Assembly (NCBI GenBank): GCA_024138025.1
Contig: JAMXBD010000064.1
Span: 62,001-126,000, forward strand
From: Combretum micranthum
Lineage: Eukaryota > Streptophyta > Magnoliopsida > Myrtales > Combretaceae
Length of the DNA stretch: 64,000 bases
Direction of reading: 5' to 3'
The first letter of the stretch is position 1. Each line of letters starts with the position of its first letter. Of this stretch, positions 1-11,307 are shown in pieces. The notes beneath the pieces were generated by a model that was not told where the DNA came from, did not search any database, and saw only the letters and a program-made list of their open reading frames with translations. The translations under genes were made by a program, and so were the position numbers.

Positions 1-174
1 AATAAACAAGGCAACCAAACACATCTCAGACTCATTTAAGCATTGGTCTGGACTGTAAATAAGCAAAGAAAAATAAAAAATAATCTTTACTAAGAATGTG
101 TCAGCAAACTAAAATGAAAAATAAAGGACATAACCAAACTAGGAGCAACTAACTTTATAGGAAAGTACCTGGGA

Positions 175-2090
175 TTCCAGTGCATCAAGGTAAGAAAGTC
201 AATCCATCTAATGTCATTACTTGATGGCCAAGATCCAAACAAAGCTTTTGGGATGGAAAGAATGATTCCTCAATATGGCAAGCTGTTTGCTCCTTGAAAA
301 ATCTATCATACAAGCACTTCCAAATCACATCCTACAAGTATCAACAGTTCCACTAGAAACTTTGCAGAAACTTGACATTTTGTTTAGAAACTTTGTTTGG
401 GGAAATAGCAAATAGAAAGAAAATCCATTGGTTTTTGTAGGAGAAATGCGCTACCGTAAAGGAACACAACGGACTAGAACTGGATAACAAACTCCATAGA
501 TGCACATCCTGGAAAATAGAAAAAAGCCTTCAAGGCAACACATATGAACAAAGCATGGTGTCAATTAATGAAGGAAAAATATAGGGATAGAATATGGGTA
601 AGCTAAGGGATGTCAAATGCATGTAACTTACCCTGATGAAAGGAAATAGTGAAGGGACATTAATGCTTAATGGAAAATAGTTAATACACCATAGGAAAAA
701 GGAAACAATGCAAATTTTGGAGTGACAATGGGTCAAGATTGGGATTATTGAACAAAATATTTTACAACCACATGATCTAAATGCACTACAAACTAGTGTA
801 TGATTGATGGAAGTAAAAGACAAACGGAATGAGGAAGATATTAGCTACCCCATTAGCACATGGATCATAAACTAGATTAGGCCAATCTGTTTAAAACTAA
901 AGAAAAAAACACCTCTCCATAAGAACCGAATCAAAAGAAGAATACAATGAATAGCAATCTATCATCAACTCATACCAAACCACCAAATCACCTCACAACT
1001 CAAATAGCTCTGGACCTCACCACTCAATCCAAAAGCCGAAGTCTTTGTATGGAGAGCATTAAATAATAGCATACCTATTGTACAAAAAAGTAAATCTTTG
1101 ATATCAGACATAAACATAAAATGGCCTAGATGTCAGATTGAATTTGAAACTTTAGAACACGCTTTAAAATCTTACTCGACCATGATAACCATATAGCAGA
1201 ACCTATAACCACAACACTTAAAAAAATGGAAAGCTAGGAATTAACGACGTGAATTATGTTGAATAGTAAAACTACCGTATCTATATGGGAAGTAGATGAA
1301 GAGCCTTAGTCAATCACCTTCTTCTTCGCCCTGCTACAGATGTAGAAAGAAAGAAATGAATTAATGTACATGGACAAAACTCAAACCAACATTTACATAC
1401 ACAAATCCTAAACATTGCAAATGAATTTTGGGCACTAATTCTTTTTTTTTAAAGGTAAAACAAAAACAAACTCCTCCATAAAACCCAATGGGGCAATAAA
1501 GCCCGACCATTTGACTTTTTATTGATGCCTTTATAATACGGGGTAAAGCAACGATAGGAGGAGTTTTCTTAGATGAAGAAGGTAGATGGATAATGGGGTT
1601 CTCAAAGCAGATAGGCAGGTTGACATTTAAAACATAAACATTTGGGGACTCTATTGGGGCTTGCAGAAAACTAGGTTTTCACATGATAGACACACACATA
1701 AGCTCAAAGCAAGCTTTGAAGATGCTTATAAATCAAAGTACTATGCAAAATAAATTTCAACACGCTGCTCAAGCTTGCAAGGGAAAGGAGTTCTTGCTTT
1801 GATCAAGTGTTACTATTTTGTGTGTCTAGGCATGGTAAGGTTGCAACAAATCTAATGGCACATCCACCAAGTAAGGAAGAAATGGAGGAGCGAATATGTT
1901 TTGTCCCACCTGAAGTTGTGAAGTGAAAGGCGCTCTTGCCTTTCCCCTTTCCATGCAACTCCCTTATTAAGAAAGCTTTCATGTATAAAAAACTCTAGTA
2001 GGAGGATAAAGCCAAAGAATGGCTGATGATGTATGCTTTGTTATGGTGTTCATGTGTAATGGGGACCACATTTCCTAACTATGTTTTTGT
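175..2090 (+). mobile_element. Decayed plant LINE (non-LTR retrotransposon), 3' part
   Basis: Conceptual reading of the plus strand, across many stops and frame changes, gives three landmarks in the order seen in plant L1-type LINE ORF2. Around 230-420 is the RT C-terminal thumb pattern (a 'WK...FLNMAS..LL..SIIQALPNH' style segment, then 'LFRNFVWG'). Around 1025-1200 is the zf-RVT pattern (PKAEVFVWRALNN, then WPRCQIEFETLEHAL). Around 1500-1925 is an RNase H-like domain ending near FVPPEVV. No intact ORF, no clear poly-A tail and no target duplication were found, so the 5' end is missing or unrecognisable. The element is old. Assignment as LINE is by motif order read by eye; the ends are approximate. 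Confidence 0.65.
1500..1925 (+). pseudogene. LINE RNase H (RVT_3-like) remnant
   Basis: The reading frame shows 'GGVFLDEEGRWIMGFSKQIG', the start of the plant LINE RNase H fold (G-G-V-.-D-..G.W..GFS). It is followed by a helix-rich stretch and 'SRHGKVATNLMAHPPSKEE', which corresponds to the 'RxxNxxADxLA' end of the domain. At least two stop codons interrupt it. In the family this domain degrades the RNA strand during target-primed reverse transcription. It is non-functional here. Confidence 0.6.
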
Positions 2091-2111
2091 CTTTTTATTA
2101 TATGTAGTGGT

Positions 2112-2499
2112 TGAATTATACCAGAACGTCACAACGTTTAGGGCTAAGTTCATTTAAGATCTCAATATTTCGAAAAAATTCAAAAAAGGTTCTAATATTT
2201 GGATAAGTTGGTCAATCGAGGTTCTAACATTTTTCAGTAGTTCAAAAAGAGGTACCTAACATTTGTAAAAGTTGGTAAATCAATGTTCAATTGACACGCA
2301 TCAATTAGAAAAATATTTAATTAAAACTCACAAAATCTTTTTCTAAGGTCTCCATTAATATGTATCAATTGGAGAAATATTCACTTAAAACCCAAAATAC
2401 CCTTTTCTAAATGCTGGGATCTCTTTTGAATATTTTGAAATGTTAAGATCTTAAATGAACTTATGCCAAAATATTGAGATCTTTTAGTGTAATTTACCA
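2112..2499. mobile_element. Foldback/MITE-like inverted-repeat element, copy 1
   Basis: The left part (agttcatttaagatctcaa near 2146) recurs inverted near 2430-2490, and the right end is gtgtaatttacc. A second member of the same family lies at 32196-32558, where both ends are clean. It has no coding capacity. The left boundary is approximate because that terminus has diverged. Confidence 0.5.
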
Positions 2500-3960
2500 T
2501 ATATATAATTTACTTATATAAAAAAAAAACACAGTGCTATTACTGCTATTACGTTGTTGATGTCATTAAATGGATGAAATTGTTACTTATGCTCATTGAT
2601 TATGCCATCTTTCAAGAGGATTCTTACTATGAATGTTATCTAATATGCTTCATCTTTGCAGTTACTTTTGTGTTGGTAATTTAACATCATAATGTGATTT
2701 CCCTGTATAGATGTTTATCTATCTTATTTATGCATCATAATTACAATGGAAAATAAATATGTTTAGCTTTTAAAAATCAAATGATACTGTAAACAATATT
2801 TGGTTTATTTTTATCAAGCACGAAGCCGTGGTGATAGAATACTAAATCGCATGTATGTATGCATCCTCCATTAAGACTCCCTTGTTTTATCCTTTCCTAT
2901 CTTTATAAAACGCGAGTCGCCAGATTTTAGATGTTTTAATGTTGACCGTAGATGATTTTATTATATCAAACTTTCTTTATCAATTTCTTAAACTTCTAAT
3001 CAATAAATGATTTTTGTGGCCGACTTTTTTGGTGTGAATAAATTTTGTCATTGAACATGGGTTTATTTATTATAATAATTTATAGTTCTATATGACCTTT
3101 TTGTTGATGTGATGGCATGACTAGCATGCGAAAAGCATTGGTTTGGTTTCTTGATCTGATGTTATTTCAAGTTTATCAAATATAATTCCTCTCTATTATA
3201 CGAAGGGTGGAGTTAGGAATGGCAAAGAAGTCATAGCAATTATGGCATGCGTATATTGAGGTAGTTAGCATTTCTTTTTCCTTTTTCTTTTTTCAAATTC
3301 ATTGTCTCAACTTAATCGTATATTGACTATTGGGTTTTAAGGAATTGCTCAGTAGAGTAGGTACTAATGATGCTGTCATTGTTTTGACTCGGTTTCTTCG
3401 TACAATGTCATTGTAGGCCATCTTATCTGTTTGGTTTGTCATTTTTGGATCATTTTGATATCTTATTTTTATTATTTTTAAATAAATTATTTATAAAAAA
3501 ATAAATATAGATGAAATCATATATTTTTACTGATGAACAAATTAAATAAGCTAGATATAAATGTATATAAGATATAGATGAAAATAAAAAAATTCAAATA
3601 AATATAAATTTCATTTTTTGGAAAGGATAAATTTTAAATTTAGTAGTTAAATTTTACACAAAAGATCAATTTGGTATCTAAATTTCGAGTTGTTGATTTA
3701 ATATACAATTAAAGTTTCTATAGCTATTTTTACAAACTTCTTAACATCACTTACTTTGTTTGTCAACTTAGAAGAGATAGTATATCATTAAATTTTTACC
3801 ATTTTTCCTAATATCATCTAGCATTGATTAAATATTATAAAAAGTCAATTGTTTTAAAATTCAAGTATCCAATTGAATTTTTTACAAAATTTACGTATCA
3901 AATTTGACATTTTTCATTAGAGGGAGAAGTAGTTTGTGCATATGAAAGTAAGAAGTGTTT
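2500..3960. other. Non-coding AT-rich intergenic stretch
   Basis: No credible coding region, RNA gene or paired repeat was recognised here. Segments such as 3440-3560 resemble degenerate dispersed repeats seen elsewhere in the window (for example near 56760-56890). Confidence 0.5.
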
Positions 3961-4195
3961 ATGGGTCTGTTTGGATTGTCTGTTATTCATCTGTATCTGT
4001 ATCTTTTTTAAAATGATATGTGTAAATATATCCGATTTGCATCTAAATTTTATCTATATTTGTTCTATTTGATCTTTTGATGAGAACTGTCAACTTTTTT
4101 TTATCTATATCTATTTTTTGATAAATAATTTGTTAGCAAAAAGTTTTAAAAAGTGTCTGTATCTGCTGGAAAAAAGCCAAAACAAACAGACCCAT
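3961..4195. mobile_element. MITE with 13-bp perfect terminal inverted repeats
   Basis: The left end is atgggtctgtttg and the right end is its exact complement, caaacagacccat, giving a 235-bp non-coding element. 'GGGTCTGTTTGG' termini are common in plant MITEs. I could not settle the target duplication, so no superfamily is assigned. Confidence 0.6.
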
Positions 4196-4724
4196 ATTAA
4201 ATCTTGTTTGATAAATCTCCTTATTGATCTTTAAGAGTTACTAATGGTTTGTGTACTCGCGATGCGTGTGCTAGGAAAAAAATACTTATAGAAATTTATT
4301 GAAAAAAGTTTGTTGAATAATAAATATAATAAAAATTTAAGTCACTAAAGACACCACATCCCTCATTTTCACTTTAATAATATAGATATTGATATGTTGT
4401 CTTAATATCACATCACATAAAATTTGCTAATAAATAATTGATATTGCCCTAAAAAAATGTTTGCTTATGTGTTTTTTTCCCCCTATAGATTTTTTTTCCA
4501 TAATGAACCATTATTGGATCCATTAGTTGATCTCGCACGAAGCCTTTTTCTAGTCTCCATTGACCTTGTAAATTGCAATGCCATGATCTCGTGACCCTCT
4601 TACTCTCCCGCGTCTCCCTCCCTCTTCTTCTTCCATTTTTGAAATCCCTAATTTTCAATTTCTCTCTCCTTTTCCCTCCTCCTCCTTTCCCGCCCCTCTC
4701 TCCCTCACTCTCTCTCTTAAATCA

Positions 4725-4733
4725 AAACCCTAA
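4725..4733 (+). promoter_or_regulatory. Telo-box (AAACCCTAA) upstream of the 4817 gene
   Basis: Exact AAACCCTAA lies about 85 bp before the start codon, inside a long CT-rich tract (4560-4810) typical of plant 5' leaders. Telo-boxes are known from promoters and leaders of plant housekeeping and ribosomal-protein genes. A role here is inference from motif and position. Confidence 0.45.
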
Positions 4734-4816
4734 TCACTAACCACATTCCATCCCGCTCCTCCCCCCTCTCTATCTCGCTCGCTCTCTCTCCTCGTCACTC
4801 TTTTTCCCCCTCTGCA

Positions 4817-5206
4817 ATGAAAATGAATCGAAGAACACGAAGCCTTCTCAGATCCGAACCCTACCTCAAGTACCTCAAGCCAGGCACACTCGCTCGACTC
4901 AGAGACTCCCGGATCAGCGCCACCAGACTTCACCGAACCGCTTCTTCTTTCTCTTCGATCTGTGCATCTATCCTGGATCTGTCCAATTCACCTGCGGATC
5001 ATCCTCGAAGTAACGAAGATTCGATTAACACAATCGTCGACGGCTCTCTTTCCTTTAGCGGAAGGATCTGCGGTGTACGGTGTCTTCAGAGGAAGAAGCT
5101 TGTTGCAGCGAAAGCAGTCTGGTTCGTTGGACCGACGAGTCCGGTCGAGAACGAGCCGGATCCGGTCGTTGATTTGTTTGGAAATGATGTTTTGGTGGCA
5201 CATTGA
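4817..5206 (+). CDS. Conserved plant protein of unknown function, 129 aa, single exon
   Basis: An uninterrupted 129-codon frame starts at ATG 4817; a second in-frame ATG two codons later (MNRR) could equally be used. The N-terminus is very basic (MKMNRRTRSLLRSEPYLKYL), followed by 'KPGTLARLRDSRISA'. The middle is Ser-rich, and the C-terminal third has a hydrophobic core (KKLVAAKAVWFVGP) followed by an acidic tail. From memory this N-terminal pattern belongs to a small single-exon family conserved across angiosperms with no assigned function. I see no signal peptide, membrane helix or catalytic motif. Context supports a real gene: a CT-rich leader, a telo-box, and higher GC and codon regularity than the surroundings. 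A 129-aa minus-strand overlap is absent; shorter opposite-strand frames look like shadows. The reading as a gene is fairly secure; function is unknown. Confidence 0.75.
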   Translation: MKMNRRTRSLLRSEPYLKYLKPGTLARLRDSRISATRLHRTASSFSSICASILDLSNSPADHPRSNEDSINTIVDGSLSFSGRICGVRCLQRKKLVAAKAVWFVGPTSPVENEPDPVVDLFGNDVLVAH

Positions 5207-5259
5207 GTTCGAATTGGAAATGAAATAGATTGATTTTGTTAATCAGATTAGTGGTAAGG

Positions 5260-5282
5260 TTAGGGTTAGGGTTAGGGTAGGG
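5260..5282 (+). repeat. Short telomere-like TTAGGG hexamer tract
   Basis: Three perfect TTAGGG units plus a TAGGG unit lie about 50 bp after the stop codon of the 4817 gene, probably in its 3' UTR. Typical plant telomeres are the heptamer TTTAGGG, so the hexamer form is notable, although the tract is too short to be a telomere relic with confidence. Confidence 0.7.
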
Positions 5283-5865
5283 TTTTTTTAAGTCGTACTT
5301 CGTTTTCTTTTGTTGCAATGTCTTAGTTATAAAGAGATTCTAAGTGAAAATTGTACTATGATGAAATAACAACAACCAAATCGACATGAAAAGTTTTAGG
5401 AAATGCCTAATTTATTCAAGTAAATAATATTAATTAATTGAGGATATTTCAGAATATTAATTTTTACGATTTATAAGTCCAATCTCATCTCTTTAAATTG
5501 GAACGAGATTGCAATTGATCTTGAGTTAACAAAGATTTTAAATGCGATTTTTGAATACTTATCAGAAAATTCTGATTTCTTTTTCCTTTTGTTAGGCAAG
5601 CAGTGAATGAATGATGTTTGGAGTCCCTCTTTTGTGTCTTCAATGGAAGAGGGAGTGATCTATTTAATCAAACGCTATAATTAAATTAATTACAAAAGAA
5701 TTGGAGTAAAAAAATTTAAGTGTCTTGATCAAGATTGGAATTGATCTGGACTCTTGAATAAGATCGGTTTGATTGTAATCGTTAGTAAAAGCTAAACAAA
5801 TCATAAACGTGTTGTAACTAATATAGATACGAGCATAGCATGGAATCAAACATAGATGCAATATC

Positions 5866-6372
5866 TGTTATGAACCGAAGTTCCAGAACACATAAAAAGC
5901 CTACTTACTTGAAGGATTACATTACTTAAAGATCAAAATAAAATGTATATAGTAGATTACAACAGATTTTAATATTTGTAACTAGATTTAGTAGACATAA
6001 CAAATAGGTAGTTACAACTGAAATACTTGTAATAAATACTCAAATGTACAAGTGATAGTATAAATACAAGGAATAACAGAAAGATGAGTATCTTTTACCC
6101 CAAAACAAAGCATGAAGCTTTAGGAGTCATCTGGAACTTGAATCCAAACCTCACTTTCATCTTCTTCCTCTTAGCAAAACAAAATAATAGGTTAGAGCAA
6201 TCAAACACGAGCGAAGATTAGTAGAGCATGCGAAATAGAAACCCTATTAAGAGATATAAACATACGGAAGGGTATAGAGTTTTACCGAATTGAGAGGTGT
6301 GTTGTTCTGGAATTGAAACCCTAGCATATAGTGCTAGTTTGTTCGTGGATCGGGCCTTTAGTGGGCTTAACA
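5866..6372 (+). repeat. 5' LTR of the gypsy chromovirus
   Basis: Starts tgttatgaaccgaag and ends gtgggcttaaca. It matches 10789-11302 along its length with scattered substitutions and indels. The segment resembling a leader (AAACCCTA near the right end) is present in both copies. Confidence 0.93.
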
Positions 6373-6401
6373 ATTAGCGCTCTCATTACTTTATGTGATC
6401 A

Positions 6402-7378
6402 TGGTAGATGGTACTCGCAATGCTCGCATATTAGAACTATAATCTCGGCACAACAAGATTGTTGATATGCAAAAACAACAAGAGAAATTAATGGAAGATA
6501 TGGATCAAGTGTTAAAATTTGTGAAGGCACAAATGATGAATCAGTCCAATCCTCAGCTTGCTTTAGGAGGGATTCAATCATCATCTTCAAACTCGAATTC
6601 ATAGCAGTCTCGTATTAACTTCCTTGCTAACATAAACTTGGAGCTTCCAAAGTTCTCAGGTCAGAATCTGTTACCTTGGATCTTTAAAGCCAATCGTTTC
6701 TTTAATTTTCATAAGATACCTGGAAATGAGATTAGAATTGGTTGCATTTGCATTAGAGGTGAAGCTGATGAATGATATGAATGGTTGTGTAGAAATAATT
6801 TGCTTACCTCTTGGCCTGCTTTTGTTAAGGCCTTAGAATTGCGCTTTGGACCTTCTTCTTTGAGGACTTTTAAGGGCAATTAAGCAAATTAATGCAAACA
6901 GATATGTTTCTCAATATCAACATGAATTTGAAACTCTTTCTAATAGAGTTACTGGCTTTTCAAACCATTTTTACAAAGTTGTTTTATTTCGGGTCTTAAA
7001 CCCTTAATAAAGCAAGAAGTTCAGGCATCCAAACCTACAAGCCTACTAGATGCAATGAGTTTAGCGAAATTGCATGAGTCTAAACTTACTAGTTTACTTT
7101 CTTTAACTGCCAAATCATCTACTGTTATTCCAACATATTCATCAAATTCATACAAACAATCACTTCAATCAACCTTTATTCCTTCTAAACCTACAAACAT
7201 TTTCACATTAACAATTCCGATCCATCGTCTTCTTCCACCATTCAACCTTAAAAAAACATTACTCTTTAAGCGTTTGTCCCAATCTGAAATGGCCATTAAA
7301 CGTGAACAAGGACTTTGTTATAATTATGATGAAAAGTTTAACAAAGATCATATTTGCAAAGCTAAATTTTTCATTTGA
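6402..7378 (+). pseudogene. Gypsy gag remnant with degenerate zinc knuckle
   Basis: The start ATG at 6402 is followed by in-frame stops. The capsid-like pattern is recognisable (LELPKFSGQNLLPW, then FFNFHKIPG, then a WPAFVKALELRFGPS segment). Residual CCHC: 'CYNYDEKFNKDHICK' near 7316-7360, in which the second zinc-binding Cys of the usual CxxC is replaced by Tyr. In the family Gag forms the virus-like particle and packages RNA. It is not functional here. Confidence 0.8.
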
Positions 7379-7458
7379 TTCACCCTGATACACATGCTAA
7401 TAATGTGGATATGGTAGATGATTTATAACTGAGGTTACAGAAACAGTACAGGATTCAA

Positions 7459-7938
7459 ATGTGGAAATCAGCTTTCATGCCTTTTTCTGGTGCTTTTGCA
7501 CCCAAAACTCTTCGTTTAAATGGCATCATTAAGGGCAAAGTTGTTTCTATTCTTGTGGATTCTGGAAGTACACATAATTTCATGCAAGAGAAAGTGGCTA
7601 AACAGTTGAATTTTCCTATGGTTGCTGTTTCTTCATTTCTGGTTATGATTGGAAATGGTGAACGTTTGACTTATACTGCTGTGTGTCAGAAAGTTCAGTT
7701 GAAGTTGAATAATGACTATTTTTCAGTGGATTTCTATGTTCTTCCTATACAAGGGCTGACTACTTTGGGACCTATTACAATGGATTATACCGCTTTGACA
7801 ATGGAATTTGGTTACCGGGGTAAAAGATTGAAGTTGACAGGGGAATCTAGTCTGGCTGCACAACAAATTCAACATCACCAATTACATAAATTGGTGCAAT
7901 CTAATAATGTGGCTTGTATGTTCAGTTTGATGGCTTAG
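7459..7938 (+). pseudogene. Gypsy aspartic protease domain remnant
   Basis: An open frame of about 159 codons includes 'IIKGKVVSILVDSGSTHNFM', the retropepsin active-site loop D-S-G-S-T-H-N-F typical of plant Ty3/gypsy. It continues with the 'VMIGNGERL' flap-like region and the conserved 'GLTTLGPITMDY' segment, a degenerate form of the usual 'LGG.D..LG..WL' motif. The active-site Asp is intact. The frame closes at 7938, before RT, so the polyprotein is broken. Confidence 0.8.
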
Positions 7939-8039
7939 AAGCCATATTCACCTATTGATTCCACCAGCAATAATGATTTAAAGTCATTATTGGGCCGATT
8001 TCAAGGTGTTTTTGAAGCTCCTTCATCATTGCCTCCATT

Positions 8040-9330
8040 GAGAAATGTCCAACATCGAATATACCTTAAAAACGAGTCTGAACCAGTGAATGTTCGGTCA
8101 TACAGATATCCCCATTATCAAAAGCAAAAATAGAGGAATTGGTGGAAGAAATGCTGCAGTCTGGAGTGATAAAGCCAAGTTCTAGTCCTTTCTCTTCACA
8201 GTATTACTGGTTAAAAAGAAGGATGGTTTGTGGCAATTTTGTGTGGATTACAAGCATTGAATCAAGCTACAGTGTTGGATAAATTTCCTATTCCAACTGT
8301 GGATGAATTATTGGATGAACTCTATGGAGCCACAGTATTTTCAAGTTGGATTTACAACCTGGTACCATAAGATTAGAATGCTCCCTGAGGGTATTCATAA
8401 AACAGCATTCAGAACTCATGACCCACTACGAGTTTGTGGTTATGCCTTTTGGTCTGTCCAATGCCCCGGCTACATTTCAAGCTATATGAACACTCTTTTT
8501 CGCCCTTATTTGCAAAAATTTATCATTGTGTTCTTTGATGATATACTGATATATAGCAAACTTTAGAAGACCATTGGCAGCATTTAGAAATGGCTTTGCA
8601 ATGCTTGCAAGATAACCAGTTCTATCTTAAGCAATCGAAATGTCATTTGTTCAGAATAGAGTGGAATATCTGGGACATTTTGTGGATGTTACTGGGGGTA
8701 AGTCCCATCCTTCTAAAATTCAGGCAATATTGGATTGGCCAACCAGTAAATCCTAAACAATTGCAAGGAATCCTGGGACTCACAAGTTATTATAGAAGGT
8801 TCGTCGAGGGTATGCTATTATAGCTGCTCCTTTAACAAATTGCTAAAGAAGCACGCTTTTGACTGGAATGCCTCAGCTACTGAAGCATTTACACAGTTGA
8901 AACAAGCTATGACTCAGACTCTGGTTTTGGCTTTGCTAAATTTTTCCCAGCAATTTATCATTGACACTGATGCCTCAGGGTCAGGATTAAGGGCAGTTTT
9001 GCATCAGGGCAAACGACCGATTGAATTCTTTAGTAAGAAGTTTTCTTTATGCATGCAAAAACAGAGTGCTTATGTTAGAGAACTAGTGGTTATTGTGGAG
9101 GCTGTTAAAAAATGGCGCCAGTACTTGTTGGTAAGTCATCTTATTATTCGGGCTGATCAGAAGAGCCTTCGAGAAGCCTTGAATCAAGTCATACAAACTC
9201 CATAACAACAACAGTACTTGATTAAATTACTAGGATATGATTATGAGATCATCTATAAGCCAAGAGCTCAAATGTGGTGGCTGATGCACTTTGTAGGAGT
9301 TTTTCAGATGATTCTCACTGTTTTGCTATA
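8040..9330 (+). pseudogene. Gypsy reverse transcriptase and RNase H remnant
   Basis: The RT fingers begin in a frame near 8140 (LQSGVIKPSSSPFSS). The palm motif FFDDILIYS (catalytic DD) is near 8532-8558, and the thumb pattern 'GLTSYYRRFV' near 8776-8806. RNase H follows: the 'IIDTDASGSGLRAVLHQ' start is near 8960-9010 and 'LREAL' near 9170-9180. At least three frame changes and several stops interrupt it. The catalytic aspartates are readable, so decay is mainly by nonsense and indel changes. Confidence 0.85.
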
Positions 9331-9349
9331 TCTTTACTTTTTTTAGACT

Positions 9350-10765
9350 TTGTTACACTACTTAAAAACAGAGTATCAAGAGAATAAAGAATGGAATAAA
9401 TTGCTATCTGCTTTTCAACAAGGGAGAGTGGGACCTGTACCACTTTCTCATGAGGAGGGTCTATTATATTATGGCAGTCAGATTTATATTCCTTCTCATT
9501 CTTCCATTATTAATTCTTTAATAATGGAATTCCATTCATCACGATTGGGGGACATTTAGGAGTTCTAAAGACAGTTAAGAAGCGGGTGCATCTTTTTATT
9601 GGAAAGGAATGAAGAAGGATGTGGAGAAATTTGTGAAGCTTTGTCATGTGTCAACAAGTTAAATATTTGACCACATGCCCTGTGGGGTTGCTTCAACCAT
9701 TGCCTATTCCACATAATGTATTTGAAGACATTTCTATGGACTTTATAATTGGGGCTCCAATTTCCAATGGCTATTCGATTGTACTAGTGGTGGTTGATCG
9801 TTTAACTAAGTACTGTCATTTTGGATGTCTTTCAGCTCAGTTCACAGCTTTTACAGTGGCCAGACTATTTGTGGATATGGGTCAAATTACATGGCATTCC
9901 TAAAACAATTGTATCTGACGAGACAGAGTTTTTATGAGTAGATTTTGGGGAGAGTTTTCAAGCTTAGTGGTACCACTTAGAAGATGAGCTCAGCGTATCA
10001 TCCCAAACAGATGGTCAAACGGAGGTATTTAATAAATGTCTTGAACAATACCTCCGATCATTTGTTATGGATTCCCCAAAGCAATAGCCCGAGTTTTTAC
10101 TATGGGCAAATTTTCTTTTGATACAAGTTTTCATACAAGTGCTCAAATAACACCATTTCAGGCCTTGTATGGCAGGGAACCTCTAACGGTGCCTTCCTAT
10201 ATTCTAGGGACAAGTTCTAATGAAGCTGTGGATCATGAATTGCAGATTAGAGATGAGATTTTACATCAGCTTAGATCTCATTTACTGAAAACTCAGCAAA
10301 ATGAAGTCTCAAGCTGATAAGCAGAGGATTGATAAAGCCTTTGAAGTAGGTGATTGGGTGTATGTCAAGCTCTAACCATAAGGCAAACATCTTTTGCCAA
10401 TAGGTTATCTTATAAGCTTTCCAACGTTATTTTGGCCCTTATCAAGTACTACAGAAGATAGGAAAAGTAGCATATAAATTGGATCTTCCTAGTACTTCTC
10501 GTATACACCCTATCTTTCATATTTCAATTCTCAAAAAAGCTGAAGGGCGAACCAGTACTGAGGTGCCTCTTCCCTTACATTCCTAGGATAATTTTCCTAT
10601 TGTTCAATCTTTAGCTATTTTAGACTCAAGAAGGGTTATACGACAGGGCAAAGAGTTCTTACAACTTTTGGTTCAGTGGGAATCTTTACCAACTGAAGAA
10701 GCTACTTAGGTCAATTGGCATGATTTTAAACGGGATTTTCCAGATTATCACCTTAGAACAAGGTG
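9350..10765 (+). pseudogene. Gypsy integrase and chromodomain remnant
   Basis: The zinc-binding end 'CHVSTS/CQQVKY' region lies near 9640-9670. The first catalytic Asp is in 'ISMDFIIGAP' (near 9730), and the second is near 9915 in a degraded 'VSDE' context. The third (Glu) is in the TAYHP..TDGQTEV-type stretch near 9985-10030, partly frame-shifted. 'TPFQALYGREP' at 10150-10190 marks the core end. From 10600 to 10765 is a chromodomain-like segment (VIRQGKEFLQLLVQWESLP, then WHDF), the feature that defines chromoviruses. Non-functional. Confidence 0.8.
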
Positions 10766-10788
10766 ATTTTTCCTACTGAGGAGCAACG

Positions 10789-11302
10789 TGTTATGAACCG
10801 AAGTTCTAGAACACATAAAAGCCTACTTACTTGAAGGATTACATAACTTAAAGACCAAAATAAAATGCATGTAGTAGATTACAATAGATTTTAATATCTG
10901 TAACTAGATTTAGTAGGCATAACAAATAGTAGTTACAACTGAAATACTTGTAACATAACACTAAAATGTACAAGTGATAGTATAAATACAAGGAATAACA
11001 GAAAGAGGAGTATCTTTTACCCCAAAACAAAACATGAAGCTTTAGGAGTCATCTGGAACTGAATCCAGAAACCTCACTTTCATCTTCTTCCTCGTAACAG
11101 AACAGAATACAATAGGTTAGAGCAATCAAAACACGAGCGAGAGAGATTAGTAGAGCATGCGGAATAGAAACCCTATCAGAGTGATATAAACATATGGAAG
11201 GGTAAAGTTTTACCTGAATTGAGAGGTGCGTTGTTCTGGAATCGAAACCCTAGCATATAGTGCTAGTTCTGTTCATGGACCGGGCCTTTAGTGGGCTTAA
11301 CA
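10789..11302 (+). repeat. 3' LTR of the gypsy chromovirus
   Basis: It carries the same TG...CA termini as the 5' LTR and is followed immediately by the target duplication ATATC. The purine-rich stretch just before it (gaggagcaacg) is a weak polypurine tract. Confidence 0.93.
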
Positions 11303-11307
11303 ATATC

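Larger units (their letters stand above)
5866..11302 (+). mobile_element. Full-length Ty3/gypsy chromovirus (Reina-like), coding broken
   Basis: Two direct LTRs (5866-6372 and 10789-11302) begin TG and end CA and are flanked by the exact 5-bp target duplication ATATC (5861-5865 and 11303-11307). Between them, plus-strand readings give gag, a degenerate zinc knuckle, protease, RT, RNase H, integrase and a C-terminal chromodomain-like segment, which is the chromovirus order. The 5.4-kb total and about 0.5-kb LTRs fit the Reina clade; that clade call is inference. Numerous stops and frameshifts, plus visible LTR divergence, make it an old dead copy. I found no convincing tRNA primer-binding site just after 6372. 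Confidence 0.9.

Noticed and set aside
530..823. 97-codon minus-strand frame
   Set aside because: It overlaps the decayed LINE on the opposite strand, reads as low-information Ser/Phe/Ile-rich sequence and has no motif.
4449..4933. Minus-strand frames opposite the CT-rich leader
   Set aside because: They arise from GA-rich complements of the leader of the 4817 gene (Arg/Glu runs) and carry no family pattern.
5260..5282. Interstitial telomere from a chromosome fusion
   Set aside because: Only about four hexamer units, not the plant heptamer, and tucked behind a gene; too short for that claim.
5055..5318. Minus-strand frame over the 3' end of the 4817 gene
   Set aside because: Its NPNPNLTTNL run is simply the translated complement of the TTAGGG tract; it is a shadow.
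6373..6401. tRNA primer-binding site after the chromovirus 5' LTR
   Set aside because: The sequence after the LTR (attagcgctctcatt) does not begin with TGG and does not match the initiator tRNA; not called.
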